A stretch of DNA of 37,054 bases from Syntrophaceae bacterium UBA5619 (GTDB taxonomy: Bacteria > Desulfobacterota > Syntrophia > Syntrophales > UBA5619): assembly GCA_002424545.1 (NCBI GenBank), contig DIKL01000054.1, positions 178-37,231 of the forward strand, written 5' to 3'. The position numbers and the translations under genes were made by a program. This document shows, piece by piece, positions 23,542-32,159 of the stretch (the stretch's first letter is position 1; every line of letters begins with the position of its first letter). A model generated the notes under the pieces. The model searched no databases. It was given only the letters and a program-made list of their open reading frames with translations, and was not told the DNA's origin.

Positions 23542-23583
23542 AAACCGGCCGCCGCACCCGCATGAAGGTCCGGCGGCCGGTTT
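23542..23583 (+). terminator. Strong hairpin between binding-protein and permease genes
   Basis: Arm AAACCGGCCGCCG (23542-23554) pairs perfectly with CGGCGGCCGGTTT (23571-23583). The T-run after it is short, so it may be a partial terminator or a 3' mRNA stabiliser of the binding-protein transcript, with read-through into the permease genes. Confidence 0.75.
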
Positions 23584-23601
23584 GAGTTTATCAGGGATGA
23601 T

Positions 23602-24486
23602 ATGAAACTGCGGCACCAAATCTCCGACCACGTGTACGCCTGGCTTCTCCTCCTGCCGGCGACGGTTTTGATGGTCGCATTCACCCATTATCCGATCGTG
23701 GGCGGGTTCATTGCCAGTTTCTTCTCCACGGGCCGTGAGGGTCGTCCCTCGAAGTTCATCGGCCTGGAAAACTACAGCAGCATGATCGCCGATCCCGTAT
23801 TCTGGCAGGTCCTCCAGAACAATGCCATCTATGCCCTGGGGGTGATCCCGATCAGCGTGAGCCTCGCCATCTTCATGGCGGTGTGCGTCAACGGCCGTCT
23901 CCCCGGCCGGGGCATCGTCCGTGCGGCCTACTTCACGCCCACAATCCTACCGATGATCGCCGTAGCCAACATCTGGCTCTTCTTCTACACCCCGCAGATC
24001 GGCCTGCTGGACCAGATCTGCGGGATCTTCAATATTCCGAACCATAGCTGGCTGGGAGACACGGAGACGGCCCTGGGGTGCATGATGGTTCTGGCCATCT
24101 GGAAGGACGCGGGATTCTTCATGATCTTCTTCCTGGCCGCGCTGCAGGGCATTCCGCCCGAATTGGAGGAGGCGGCCCTGATCGAGGGCACCGGCCGCTG
24201 GTACTACTTCCGCCGGGTGACGTTGCCGCTGTTGATGCCGACGATGCTCTTCGTCCTGGTCAACGCGACGATCAACTCCTTCAAGCTCGTGGACCACATC
24301 TTCATCCTGACCAAGGGCGGGCCGGACAACGCCTCTTCACTGTTGTTGTATTACATCTGGGAGGTGGCCTTCGGCTTCTGGGATACGGCCTATGCCTCGA
24401 CGTTGACGGTGGTGCTGCTGGTCATTCTGAGCCTGGCGGCGATTACGCAGTTCCGTTACATGGAAAAGAGGGTGCACTACCAGTGA
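23602..24486 (+). CDS. ABC importer permease, UgpA/MalF-like
   Basis: 294 aa, six predicted membrane helices beginning with YAWLLLLPATVLMVAF. The coupling EAA loop is ELEEAALIEGTGRW, with Glu189-Glu-Ala-Ala and Gly196, where the ATPase docks. Together with the next gene it forms the heterodimeric pore of the importer. It starts 18 nt after the hairpin and overlaps the next gene by 4 nt, consistent with coupled translation. Confidence 0.93.
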   Translation: MKLRHQISDHVYAWLLLLPATVLMVAFTHYPIVGGFIASFFSTGREGRPSKFIGLENYSSMIADPVFWQVLQNNAIYALGVIPISVSLAIFMAVCVNGRLPGRGIVRAAYFTPTILPMIAVANIWLFFYTPQIGLLDQICGIFNIPNHSWLGDTETALGCMMVLAIWKDAGFFMIFFLAALQGIPPELEEAALIEGTGRWYYFRRVTLPLLMPTMLFVLVNATINSFKLVDHIFILTKGGPDNASSLLLYYIWEVAFGFWDTAYASTLTVVLLVILSLAAITQFRYMEKRVHYQ

Positions 24487-25304
24487 TCAACCGCGGTTCG
24501 GACTGGACGCAGAAAGTAGAGGTCCTGGCGGCTTGGCTGCTGGCCTTTTTGTGGGCGGCGCCGCTGCTCTACGCCATCTGGGCGGCCTTCCACCCCATGG
24601 ACTTCGTCAGCCGCTTCGTCCTGACGGCGCCGCTGACCCTCGACAACTTCCGCAGCGCCTGGAAGGTCGCACCCTTCGCCCGCTACTTCTTCAACACCTT
24701 CGTTCTGGTCTCCATCACCCTGGTGGGACAGTTCATCCTCTGCACCATGGCCGCCTATGCCTTCGCCCGCTTCGAATTTCCCGGCAAGGATGTCGTTTTC
24801 CTCCTGGTGCTCGTGCAGATCATGATCATGCCGGATGTTCTGATCGTGCAGAACTACAAAACCGTAAGCCAGCTGGGACTGGTGGACACGATCCTGGGTA
24901 TCGGTCTGCCCTACATGGCCTCGGCCTTCGGCATTTTTCTGCTGCGGCAGGCCTTCAAGCAGGTGCCCAAGGAGCTGGTGGAGGCAGCCCGTGTCGAAGG
25001 GGCGGGGTGGCTGTCGGTGCTCTGGAAGGTCTACATTCCGCTCGCCAAGCCGACCTACCTGGCCTACGGCCTGGTCTCGGTAAGCTATCATTGGAACAAT
25101 TTCCTCTGGCCCGTGATCATTACCAATTCTACGGAGACGCGGCCGCTCACGGTCGGCCTCTCCATCTTCGGCGCGCCGGAGTCGGGGGTCAACTTTTCGG
25201 TCATCTCCGCCGGTACGCTTCTGGCCGTGTCGCCGCTATTGATCGCCTTTTTGCTCTTCCAGCGTCAGTTCGTCCAGAGCTTCATGCGCTCCGGTATCAA
25301 ATAA
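24483..25304 (+). CDS. ABC importer permease, UgpE/MalG-like
   Basis: 273 aa, GTG start at 24483 overlapping the previous stop (GTGA). An in-frame start far upstream at 24078 lies entirely within the preceding permease gene and is rejected. Six helices are predicted and the EAA loop is KELVEAARVEGAGW (Glu167-Ala-Ala, Gly173). The C-terminus FQRQFVQSFMRSGIK is typical of the UgpE group. It completes the importer and is followed after 10 nt by the MFS gene. Confidence 0.94.
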   Translation: MINRGSDWTQKVEVLAAWLLAFLWAAPLLYAIWAAFHPMDFVSRFVLTAPLTLDNFRSAWKVAPFARYFFNTFVLVSITLVGQFILCTMAAYAFARFEFPGKDVVFLLVLVQIMIMPDVLIVQNYKTVSQLGLVDTILGIGLPYMASAFGIFLLRQAFKQVPKELVEAARVEGAGWLSVLWKVYIPLAKPTYLAYGLVSVSYHWNNFLWPVIITNSTETRPLTVGLSIFGAPESGVNFSVISAGTLLAVSPLLIAFLLFQRQFVQSFMRSGIK

Positions 25305-25314
25305 GGAGCCTGAT

Positions 25315-26580
25315 TTGGACAACCGATCGACGGAGCATTTTAAAAAATCCTATCGCTGGGTCATCGTGGGCATCCTGTGGCTGATCCACGCCCTGGTCTT
25401 CATGAACCTTTCCGGTTTGGGGATCCTGGCCCCGTTCATCAAGGATGAGCTCGGCCTTTCTTCCTTTCAGATCGGATTCCTGATCTCTTCCCTGTCGATC
25501 GGCGCCGCGCTCATTCAAATGCCCGCCGGGCTGGTCGTCGATTTCGCGGGCGTGCGCCGGATGATGAGTATGGCGATCGGCGCCGTGGGGCTTTTCCTCG
25601 TCCTGTTTTCTTTCGCCCCTTCCTTCCCGATCGCGCTGGCCATCCTGCTGTTCCACGGCCTGGCCAACGGCATCATCACCCCCGCCGCGAGCAAGAGCGT
25701 CCTGGACTGGTTCCCCGACAGCGGCCGGGCAACGGCCATGGGGCTCAAGCAGACCGGCGTCAACTTCGGGGGGATCTTTGCGGGTCTCCTTTTGCCGACA
25801 TTGGCGATCCTCTTCAACTGGCGGCAGAGTCTTTTGGCGGTCGGGCTGATCGAAATAGCCGCGGCGTTTCTGGTATATCGGCTGCTCCGGGAAGCCCCGT
25901 TTCGATCGGACGGACCCCGGGAGGCCCTTGCCTGGGGGAAAATCATGCAGATGGCGATGCGCCGCGACATGCTGCTGCTGGGCGGAATCGGATTCTGTTT
26001 CATGGCCAGCCAGTTCTGCTTTTCAACCTATCTGATCCTTTTTCTGACCCGGGAGATGCAATACCCGATCGTCCAGGCGGGCTGGTACTACGCCCTATCC
26101 TTCTTCATCGGCGCCGGCAGCCGCATCCTATGGAGCATGGGAAGCGATTATCTCTTCGCCGGGCGAAGGAAGGGAACTCTCTTCGCGATCGCGGTGATCC
26201 TGTTCCTCTCTTCGCTGACGCTGGGGGCGATTTCCTTTTTTCACTTCCTCTCTCCGCTGTTGACGATCGCCATCATCGCCTTCGGGATCAGCGGAATCGG
26301 CTGGAATGCCGTATTTCTGACGATCGTGGGCGAAGCCGCGAATAAGGAATCGACAGGGCTCGCGGTCGGCGTCGGCTACTTTTTCGGTTTTTTGGGAGGC
26401 TTGGCGGGCCCGCCGATTTTCGGCCTGCTGGTGGATCGGACGGACGCCTACGGTCTCCCGTGGCTTTTTTTGACCCTGTGCGCGGGGATGATCCTGGTCC
26501 TGCTGGGCTTTTTCCGGGAGCGGAAAACAACCGTCCCCGTGACGGCATTGAACGGTAAGGAGTCGAGTCATGTTTCCTGA
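25315..26580 (+). CDS. Major facilitator superfamily transporter
   Basis: 421 aa, TTG start with AAGGAG about 7 nt upstream. About twelve hydrophobic helices are seen. The loop 2-3 motif A is G72-x3-D76-x2-G79-x-R81-R82. The shape resembles organic-anion or sugar-acid importers and nitrate/oxalate-type antiporters, but the substrate cannot be told from sequence alone. It lies between the ABC permease and the sugar kinase genes and overlaps the kinase gene by 11 nt, so the whole set is likely one operon. It could export a product or import a related substrate. Confidence 0.9.
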   Translation: MDNRSTEHFKKSYRWVIVGILWLIHALVFMNLSGLGILAPFIKDELGLSSFQIGFLISSLSIGAALIQMPAGLVVDFAGVRRMMSMAIGAVGLFLVLFSFAPSFPIALAILLFHGLANGIITPAASKSVLDWFPDSGRATAMGLKQTGVNFGGIFAGLLLPTLAILFNWRQSLLAVGLIEIAAAFLVYRLLREAPFRSDGPREALAWGKIMQMAMRRDMLLLGGIGFCFMASQFCFSTYLILFLTREMQYPIVQAGWYYALSFFIGAGSRILWSMGSDYLFAGRRKGTLFAIAVILFLSSLTLGAISFFHFLSPLLTIAIIAFGISGIGWNAVFLTIVGEAANKESTGLAVGVGYFFGFLGGLAGPPIFGLLVDRTDAYGLPWLFLTLCAGMILVLLGFFRERKTTVPVTALNGKESSHVS

Positions 26581-27487
26581 AAAGAGGTTTCAGGTCTTCG
26601 GCCTTGGACAATGTTCGCTCGACTATATCGGAAAGATTGAGGCCTATCCGCCGCCCGATGTGAAATGCGAACTGAGCGAGGCCATATTTGAAGGAGGAGG
26701 GCCCGCGGCGACGGCGCTGACGGCCCTCGCCCGCTGGGGGATCTCCTGCTGTTTTGCCGGTGTGGTCGGCGATGATCTTTTCGGCGGCATAATCGAACGG
26801 TCGCTTCGGGAACAAGGGATAGACACGGCGGGGCTGGTTGTCCGGAGGGCGAGCGCTTCGCAGTTCGCCTTCATCGCCGCCGAGCAGTCGCTGAGAAGAC
26901 GCAACATCTTCTGGCGCCGTCCCACCGGGGCGGAAATCCGTCCCGGTGAAATCGATCTGGCGATCCTCCGGCGGGCGCGGCTGTTCCATACGGACGGCCT
27001 GTGCATGGAAGCCGCCCGTTTCGCCGCCGAAGAGGCCCGGCGGGCGGGGGTCATGGTGGTCGTGGACGGGGGAACGCTGCGGGAGGGGATGCTCGACCTG
27101 GCCCGGATGAGCGACTGTTTTGTTGTCTCCGAATCCTTCGCCCGCGCGCTCACGGGCGGCGACAACCCCCGGCGTGCCTGTGTTATGTTGTCGGAACTGG
27201 GCCCGCGGCTGGTCGGCGTGACGCTGGGGAAGACGGGCTATGTCGCGATGGCCGGGGCGAAAATCATCGAGAAAGAGGCCTACCCGGTCGATTCCGTCGA
27301 CACGACCGGCTGCGGGGATGTCTTCCATGCCGGCTTGATCTACGGGCTGCTCCGCGGCTGGAACGCGGAGAAGAGTCTCGATCTGGGCGCCTGGGCGGCG
27401 GCCCAGGTCAGTCTGCGCCTGGGCGGGCGTTCGGGAATCCCGACGCTCGCGGCATTGGAAGAGAAATATGGCCTCTCAAACGAATGA
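26570..27487 (+). CDS. PfkB/ribokinase-family carbohydrate kinase
   Basis: 305 aa; ATG at 26570 with AAGGAG upstream, overlapping the MFS stop. The N-terminal PfkB signature region EGGGPAATALTALARWG holds the sugar-binding GG pair, and GVVGDDLFG follows. The C-terminal signature is DSVDTTGCGDVFHAGL, with the catalytic base Asp250 and the anion hole at Gly247-Cys248-Gly249; most relatives have Gly-Ala-Gly. It phosphorylates a sugar, nucleoside or similar alcohol with ATP. Placement after the importer suggests it handles the imported substrate or a product of it. The exact substrate is unknown. Confidence 0.9.
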   Translation: MFPEKRFQVFGLGQCSLDYIGKIEAYPPPDVKCELSEAIFEGGGPAATALTALARWGISCCFAGVVGDDLFGGIIERSLREQGIDTAGLVVRRASASQFAFIAAEQSLRRRNIFWRRPTGAEIRPGEIDLAILRRARLFHTDGLCMEAARFAAEEARRAGVMVVVDGGTLREGMLDLARMSDCFVVSESFARALTGGDNPRRACVMLSELGPRLVGVTLGKTGYVAMAGAKIIEKEAYPVDSVDTTGCGDVFHAGLIYGLLRGWNAEKSLDLGAWAAAQVSLRLGGRSGIPTLAALEEKYGLSNE

Positions 27488-27547
27488 GGCGTCAACCTGC
27501 CGGTAAAACCCCTGTCGGATACAGACCGCCGACCGCCCCGCAGCCGG
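27488..27547. other. 60-bp convergent spacer with a possible weak terminator
   Basis: Kinase and CoA-transferase genes converge here. GACCG and CGGTC (27530-27548 region) can pair as a 5-bp stem followed by AGACTTTTT on the plus strand, a weak terminator candidate overlapping the end of the CoA-transferase gene. Confidence 0.3.
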
Positions 27548-28762
27548 TCAGACTTTTTCGTTGATGACCCCTTCCTTTTTCAGGGCCTCGATCCGGTCGG
27601 GGGCATACCCAAGCACCTCTCTCAGGACCTCTTCGGAATGTTCGCCGAGCAGCGGGGCCGGGCTTCTCACCTCCCCCGGGGTCTCCGACAGCCGGATCGG
27701 GGAGCCGGCGATCCGCACCGGGCCGATCCCGGGTTGATCGACGGTGACCAGCATGTCGCGGTGGCGGATGATCGGATCCTCGCAGATCTGCTTCATGTTG
27801 TTGATCCGGGAGTACGGAATCTCCTGCTTCTCGAAAGACCCTACCCACTCGTCGGTCGTCTTTTTCACCAGCTCCGCCGTCAGAATCGTCGAGAGTTCCG
27901 GCTGATTTTCCGTCCGGAGGTGGTTGTTGGCGAACCGGGAATCATGAATCAGATCCTCTCGGCCCAGAATGCGGCAGAGCTTGCCCCACAGCACGTCATT
28001 CCCCGCCGCGACGATGATCCAGGAATCCTTCGTCCGGAACGCCTCGAACGGGGTGATCGAGGGGTGCGCCCCGCCGAGCGGGCCGGGAATCTTGCCCGAG
28101 ATGGTGTAGCGGGCCACCGCACTTTCCAGCACGGCGAACAATCCGTCCACCATCGAGCCGTCGTAGTACTGGCCGAGACCGGTCTTCTCCCGGTAGAGGA
28201 GGGCCGCCAGGATGCCGATCACGGCCTGGTGGCCGGCGAAGATGTCCCCTACGGAGGATCCCACCCGGCAGGGGGGGCCGCCGACCGGTCCGGTGATGCT
28301 CATCAGCCCGCTGTAAGCCTGGGCGACCATGTCGTACGAGGGCCGCGCGGCATATTCGGGGGGACTGTCATGGCCGAATCCGGAGATCGCCGCATAGATG
28401 ATCCGGGGGTTGATCTTCCGGATCTCCTCCCAGCCGAAACCCATCTTCTTCATCGTCGAGGGACGGAAGTTCTCGACGATCACATCGGAGACCCGGATCA
28501 ATTCCCGCAGGATCTCCCTCCCCTTTTCCAGCTTCAAGTTCAAAACCAGGCTCTTCTTGTTGCGATTCAAACTGATGAAGTAGCCACTGTGGTTCTTCCC
28601 GGGCTCCCCGGCGAACGGACCGTATTCCCGCGCGTCGTCGCCATGGGGAGGTTCCAGATGGATCACTTCGGCGCCCAGATCAGCCAGAAACATCGTCGTC
28701 GTCGGCGCCGCCAATACATGGCTCAGGTCGATCACCCGAATTCCTTCCAGTGCTCTTTTCAT
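27548..28762 (-). CDS. Family III CoA-transferase (CaiB/BaiF type)
   Basis: 404 aa from the ATG at 28762, which has GAGG about 8-9 nt upstream; a TTG at 28777 is an alternative. The opening LEGIRVIDLSHVLAAPTTTMFLADLGAEV is the CaiB/BaiF nucleotide-type fold start. The catalytic Asp is Asp173 in VGSSVGDIFAGHQA, which forms the aspartyl-CoA anhydride. VENFRPSTMKKMGFGWEEI is another family hallmark. It moves CoA between carboxylic acids; the acid is unknown. It follows the GhrA-like dehydrogenase gene by 47 nt on the same strand, so a 2-hydroxy acid is a reasonable candidate substrate. Confidence 0.92.
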   Translation of the reverse strand: MKRALEGIRVIDLSHVLAAPTTTMFLADLGAEVIHLEPPHGDDAREYGPFAGEPGKNHSGYFISLNRNKKSLVLNLKLEKGREILRELIRVSDVIVENFRPSTMKKMGFGWEEIRKINPRIIYAAISGFGHDSPPEYAARPSYDMVAQAYSGLMSITGPVGGPPCRVGSSVGDIFAGHQAVIGILAALLYREKTGLGQYYDGSMVDGLFAVLESAVARYTISGKIPGPLGGAHPSITPFEAFRTKDSWIIVAAGNDVLWGKLCRILGREDLIHDSRFANNHLRTENQPELSTILTAELVKKTTDEWVGSFEKQEIPYSRINNMKQICEDPIIRHRDMLVTVDQPGIGPVRIAGSPIRLSETPGEVRSPAPLLGEHSEEVLREVLGYAPDRIEALKKEGVINEKV

Positions 28763-28809
28763 AATCACATTCCTCAATTCATTGAAATGGCGGGAATCAG
28801 GAGTGACCG

Positions 28810-29736
28810 CTAATACCCGCGTTTAAAATCGACCGTGCCGTCGATGGCTTCGCCGCGCTCCAGCATCCGAATCTTTCTTGCGATCTGCGCTACGCTTTCC
28901 TCTCTGAGGACGATCGCCGACATGTGCGGCGTCAGCGTGATTTTCGGATGCGTCCAGAAGGGATGATCGGCGGGCAGCGGTTCCCGGCGGACCACGTCAA
29001 GCGTCGCCCCCGCGAGCGTGCCGTCATCGAGCAGCGCCAGCAGATCCTCTTCCATCAGATGCCGCCCCCTGGCCACGTTGATGAGATAGCCTTTCGGTTT
29101 GAGTTTGGAAAGGGTGAACCGGTTGAGGATCCCTTCCGTCTCCGGCGTGAGCGGCAGCATGCAAACCAGAACCCTTACGGTGCAAAGAAAATCTTCGAAC
29201 CGTTCCTGACCGGAGAAAGCGGTCACGCCCCTGAGTGATTTTGGCGAGCGTGACCAGCCAAATGTCGGATAGCCGAACGAGGCGACGGCTTGGGCAACGC
29301 GCCCGCCGATGGAACCCAGCCCCATCACGCCGACCGGAAATTCCGCGCGGCCGACCGGGCGACGCATCTTCCAGCGATGTTCCTTTGCCTGCGCGGCATA
29401 GAAATCGAACTCGCGGGTATGGCGGATCAGCGCATGGCAGACGTACTCCGCCATCTGAGAGGCCATGCCCGCATCATTCAGACGCACGAGCGGCACGTCC
29501 CTGGGCAGGTTCGGCAGCGCCATTACGCCGTCCACGCCCGCGCCGATGTTGAAAACGGCCTTGAGGCCTCTTTGCGACGTGAACAGTTCGGCGGGCGGCA
29601 TCCAGACAATCGCATAGTCGGCCTGACGTCCGTCACCCTCGGGGGTCCACAGCCACACCTCCGCGTCGGGCAGCGCGGCGGCGATGGCGTCTCTCCAGGG
29701 CTGGGGATTTCTCGCGGCGTAGAAAATAATTTTCAT
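28810..29736 (-). CDS. D-2-hydroxyacid dehydrogenase, GhrA-like (glyoxylate/hydroxypyruvate reductase)
   Basis: 308 aa from the ATG at 29736 (MKIIFYA, as in GhrA). A longer frame to 29853 is excluded because it runs through the promoter; a start at 29799 is possible. The NAD(P)-binding motif is GLGSIGG (139-145). The catalytic set is Arg223 (NVARGRH), Glu252 (VVRREPLP) and His271 (LTPHMS). The family reduces 2-oxo acids such as glyoxylate and hydroxypyruvate to D-2-hydroxy acids with NAD(P)H. It is the first gene of a two-gene unit with the CoA-transferase. Confidence 0.9.
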   Translation of the reverse strand: MKIIFYAARNPQPWRDAIAAALPDAEVWLWTPEGDGRQADYAIVWMPPAELFTSQRGLKAVFNIGAGVDGVMALPNLPRDVPLVRLNDAGMASQMAEYVCHALIRHTREFDFYAAQAKEHRWKMRRPVGRAEFPVGVMGLGSIGGRVAQAVASFGYPTFGWSRSPKSLRGVTAFSGQERFEDFLCTVRVLVCMLPLTPETEGILNRFTLSKLKPKGYLINVARGRHLMEEDLLALLDDGTLAGATLDVVRREPLPADHPFWTHPKITLTPHMSAIVLREESVAQIARKIRMLERGEAIDGTVDFKRGY

Positions 29737-29824
29737 AGGATTGAACGGCGGATGAATCCCGATCCTTTCAGCAATTTTCGCTTCGTTGTCCCGATCCATC
29801 AGGCGTCGCCTTTCGGGCGGCGTC

Positions 29825-29853
29825 ATCATAAGCGAAGGATTCCCGTTTGTCAA
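29825..29853 (-). promoter_or_regulatory. Sigma-70-type promoter of the dehydrogenase/CoA-transferase unit
   Basis: Minus-strand TTGACA (29853-29848), exact 17-nt spacer and TATGAT (29830-29825). It is one of the two best promoters in the window. Transcription would start near 29818, leaving about 80 nt before the preferred start codon and ruling out the longest reading frame. Confidence 0.75.
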
Positions 29854-29933
29854 TTGGTTGACGGGCGCGGTGACGGCAATGGGTGCGCATGCAGATCATG
29901 ATCGCGGCCGGTCCGGGGTTTATGCCGGCGGTC

Positions 29934-29992
29934 CGGAACCCGATAGAAACTTAGATTCGTCAAGCTGAATGGCTTTTTTCGGAAACCCGATA
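29934..29992. repeat. Short direct repeat in the spacer before the exporter operon's end
   Basis: CGGAACCCGATA (29934-29945) and CGGAAACCCGATA (29980-29992) recur 46 nt apart, differing by one inserted A. They lie between the end of the exporter operon and the dehydrogenase promoter. Meaning unknown; possibly regulator sites or chance. Confidence 0.35.
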
Positions 29993-29997
29993 CGAAT

Positions 29998-30999
29998 TCA
30001 GGTCGCGATCCGGGAAAGACGGGCCGTCAGGTCCGGAAAGATCGCCCGGTCGCCATGCCAGCCGTAGACCAGCAGGTCGATGCTCAACCGCTGGAGCTTC
30101 TCCCGGAGGCCCTCCTCCGGGGCGCGGGGAAGGGCAAGGATCAGCAGGGGATTTTCCGGCAGGCTCAGATTGTTGAGGAGGAGCTGCGTCGCCTCCGCAA
30201 GGATGCCGGATAGCGACATCTCCGTCCGGATCTGAAATACCGCCCGGATGAGGCCTTTTCGGTTCATGACCAGCAGATCCCGACAGCCGTCGTTTCCCGT
30301 CTGGAAATCCTTTGCGCGGATCGCATCGGAGAGATCCCGGATGATCAGGCCGTGGTCGCAGGCCGCGCCGGTTTCCCGTTCCCGTGGGCGGCACCGCTCG
30401 CCGACCATCTCCTCGCGCAGCGAGAGCGCCTCCAGGCCCAGTTCCCCCTGTTTGTCTCCGGCCGCGGCCGTTTCCTTGATCCGGGCGATCTTCACCACGA
30501 ATTGCGCGATTTGTCTGGCGAAGCGCGGCGAGTCCAGAACGCCGATCAGCGCGACGGGGGTCTCTTCGTCGCCGTCCGCCATCACCTGCCAGACCCCCCG
30601 GTAACGGCTTTCGAAGAGGCCCTTTCCAACTCCCTTGCGCCCTCCGCCCAGTTTTCCCCGGTGAACGACGAATGCCGGACCGGGACCGTCCTCGGCAAAG
30701 GCGCCGCCGGTCCGCCGGTCGATGCCGCAGAGCGGAAAATTGATCTCGCAGGTGATTGCGGTGCGGGCGCCCCCCTCGGGACGGCCGACGCCAAAGGCGT
30801 TCCAGTACCGGTGGTCCGCGATCTTCCGGGAAAATATCCAGATTCCCAGGCGTTCCGACCAATTCACCTTCGCGCGGACGCTTGCCCCCGGATGGCCGAG
30901 CTCGACGGGAATCACCTCGCTGACCAGGGGTTTGAAACCATGGACGAAACGCCGCTGATATCTGCGGATCGCCGCTTCGTTTTCCACCACCCTCAACAT
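29998..30999 (-). CDS. Protein of unrecognised family at the end of the exporter operon
   Basis: 333 aa from the ATG at 30999 with GGGGAAG about 8 nt upstream. It is a soluble-looking, basic-plus-acidic protein without a signal peptide or membrane helix. Striking stretches are NWSERLGIWIFSRKIADHRYWNAFGVG, then EINFPLCGIDRRTGGAFAED, FVVHRGKLGGGRKGVGKGLFESRYRG and ALIGVLDSPRFARQIAQFVVKIARIKE. The glycine/lysine-rich run GGGRKGVGKG could contact nucleic acid or phosphate but is not a proper P-loop. I do not recognise the family and assign no function. It starts 38 nt after the second ABC-2 permease gene on the same strand and is probably cotranscribed with the exporter. It is a real gene judged by start signal and well-formed protein. 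Confidence 0.75.
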   Translation of the reverse strand: MLRVVENEAAIRRYQRRFVHGFKPLVSEVIPVELGHPGASVRAKVNWSERLGIWIFSRKIADHRYWNAFGVGRPEGGARTAITCEINFPLCGIDRRTGGAFAEDGPGPAFVVHRGKLGGGRKGVGKGLFESRYRGVWQVMADGDEETPVALIGVLDSPRFARQIAQFVVKIARIKETAAAGDKQGELGLEALSLREEMVGERCRPRERETGAACDHGLIIRDLSDAIRAKDFQTGNDGCRDLLVMNRKGLIRAVFQIRTEMSLSGILAEATQLLLNNLSLPENPLLILALPRAPEEGLREKLQRLSIDLLVYGWHGDRAIFPDLTARLSRIAT

Positions 31000-31037
31000 G
31001 ATGTTTCTTCCCCAATCCGGACGTATCGAACCGCCCG

Positions 31038-32159
31038 CTAATCCAGCCGTTTGCGGAAACGCCCCACCGCCCCGGCGAAAACGATCACGCCGAGAACGGC
31101 CAGGGCGGCGTACTGGGGCCAGAGAACGTCCAGCCCCACCCCCTTGAGAAAGATGCCGCGGATCACGATGAGAAAATAGCGCAAAGGGTTGAGGTATGTC
31201 AACCATTGAACCATCTCCGGCATGTTGGCGATCGGAAAAACGAAGCCGGAAAGCATGAAGAAGGGGAGGATGAAGAAGAAGGTGGTCATCATCGCCTGTT
31301 GCTGCGTCCGGGAGACCGTCGAGATGAACAGCCCGATGCCCAGGGTGCTCAAGAGGAAGAGGCAGGTTGCAAAGAAGAGGGCAGGAACGCTCCCGGCGAG
31401 CGGAATCTGGAACCAGTAGAGCGCGAAGAGCATGACCAGGACCATCTGGCCGATTCCGATCACCGTATAGGGGATGGTCTTGCCGATGATGAACTCGAAG
31501 GACTTGAGCGGCGTCACGATGAGCTGTTCCATCGTTCCCGCCTCCCGTTCCTCGATGATGGCGATCGACGTCATCAGCAGCGAGATCAGCATAATGACAA
31601 AGGCGACGATTCCCGGAATGAAAAAATACTGGCTGTCCAGGTTCGGGTTGTACCAGGTCCGGATCCGGGCGTCGATCTTCCCGTATGGAAGGTCCCGGGC
31701 GTAAAGCTCGCGAAGCAGCTCCTGGTTGATCCGGTCCAGGACCGTGACCGCGTAGGAAATGCGGACCGAGGCCATGTTGCTCATACTGCCGTCGACGAGG
31801 ATCTGGACGGCGGCCGTCCGGCCCGAGCGGATCAGACTGCTGAAATCGGGGGGAATGCGGATTCCGATGTCGGCTTTCCCCTCCAGAAAGAGCTCCTCCA
31901 TCTCGCGGGGATCGGCCGGCCGGTGGGTGACCCGGAAGATCCCGCCCGCGGTGAATGAATCGGTCAGCAGCCGGCTTTCCCGGGTCTGGGCCTGATCGAT
32001 CAACGCGACGCGAATATCCCGGATGTCATAGTTGACCACATAGCCGAAGACCAGCAGTTGGATGAGCGGCGCCGCGATCAGGATCACGCGGTTTTTCCGC
32101 TCGCGGAAGAGCTGGATGAATTCCTTGCGGACCATTTCCCGGATGCGAAGCCGGCTCAT
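31038..32159 (-). CDS. ABC-2 type permease, YbhR/YhhJ-like
   Basis: 373 aa, close to the YbhR/YhhJ length. The N-terminal MVRKEFIQLFRERKNRVILIAAPLIQLLVFGYVVNYD holds the first helix; a large periplasmic domain follows to about residue 170, then five more helices with the EREAGTMEQLIVTPL loop typical of ABC-2 membrane proteins. Its ATG overlaps the stop of the other permease gene by 4 nt, so the two are translationally coupled and likely form the heterodimeric channel. Such pumps export drugs or cations; the substrate is unknown here. Confidence 0.92.
   Translation of the reverse strand: MSRLRIREMVRKEFIQLFRERKNRVILIAAPLIQLLVFGYVVNYDIRDIRVALIDQAQTRESRLLTDSFTAGGIFRVTHRPADPREMEELFLEGKADIGIRIPPDFSSLIRSGRTAAVQILVDGSMSNMASVRISYAVTVLDRINQELLRELYARDLPYGKIDARIRTWYNPNLDSQYFFIPGIVAFVIMLISLLMTSIAIIEEREAGTMEQLIVTPLKSFEFIIGKTIPYTVIGIGQMVLVMLFALYWFQIPLAGSVPALFFATCLFLLSTLGIGLFISTVSRTQQQAMMTTFFFILPFFMLSGFVFPIANMPEMVQWLTYLNPLRYFLIVIRGIFLKGVGLDVLWPQYAALAVLGVIVFAGAVGRFRKRLD

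Noticed and set aside
29737..29853. Longer N-terminus of the GhrA-like dehydrogenase
   Set aside because: It would start in the -35 box and upstream of the predicted transcription start; the family start MKIIFYA is at 29736.
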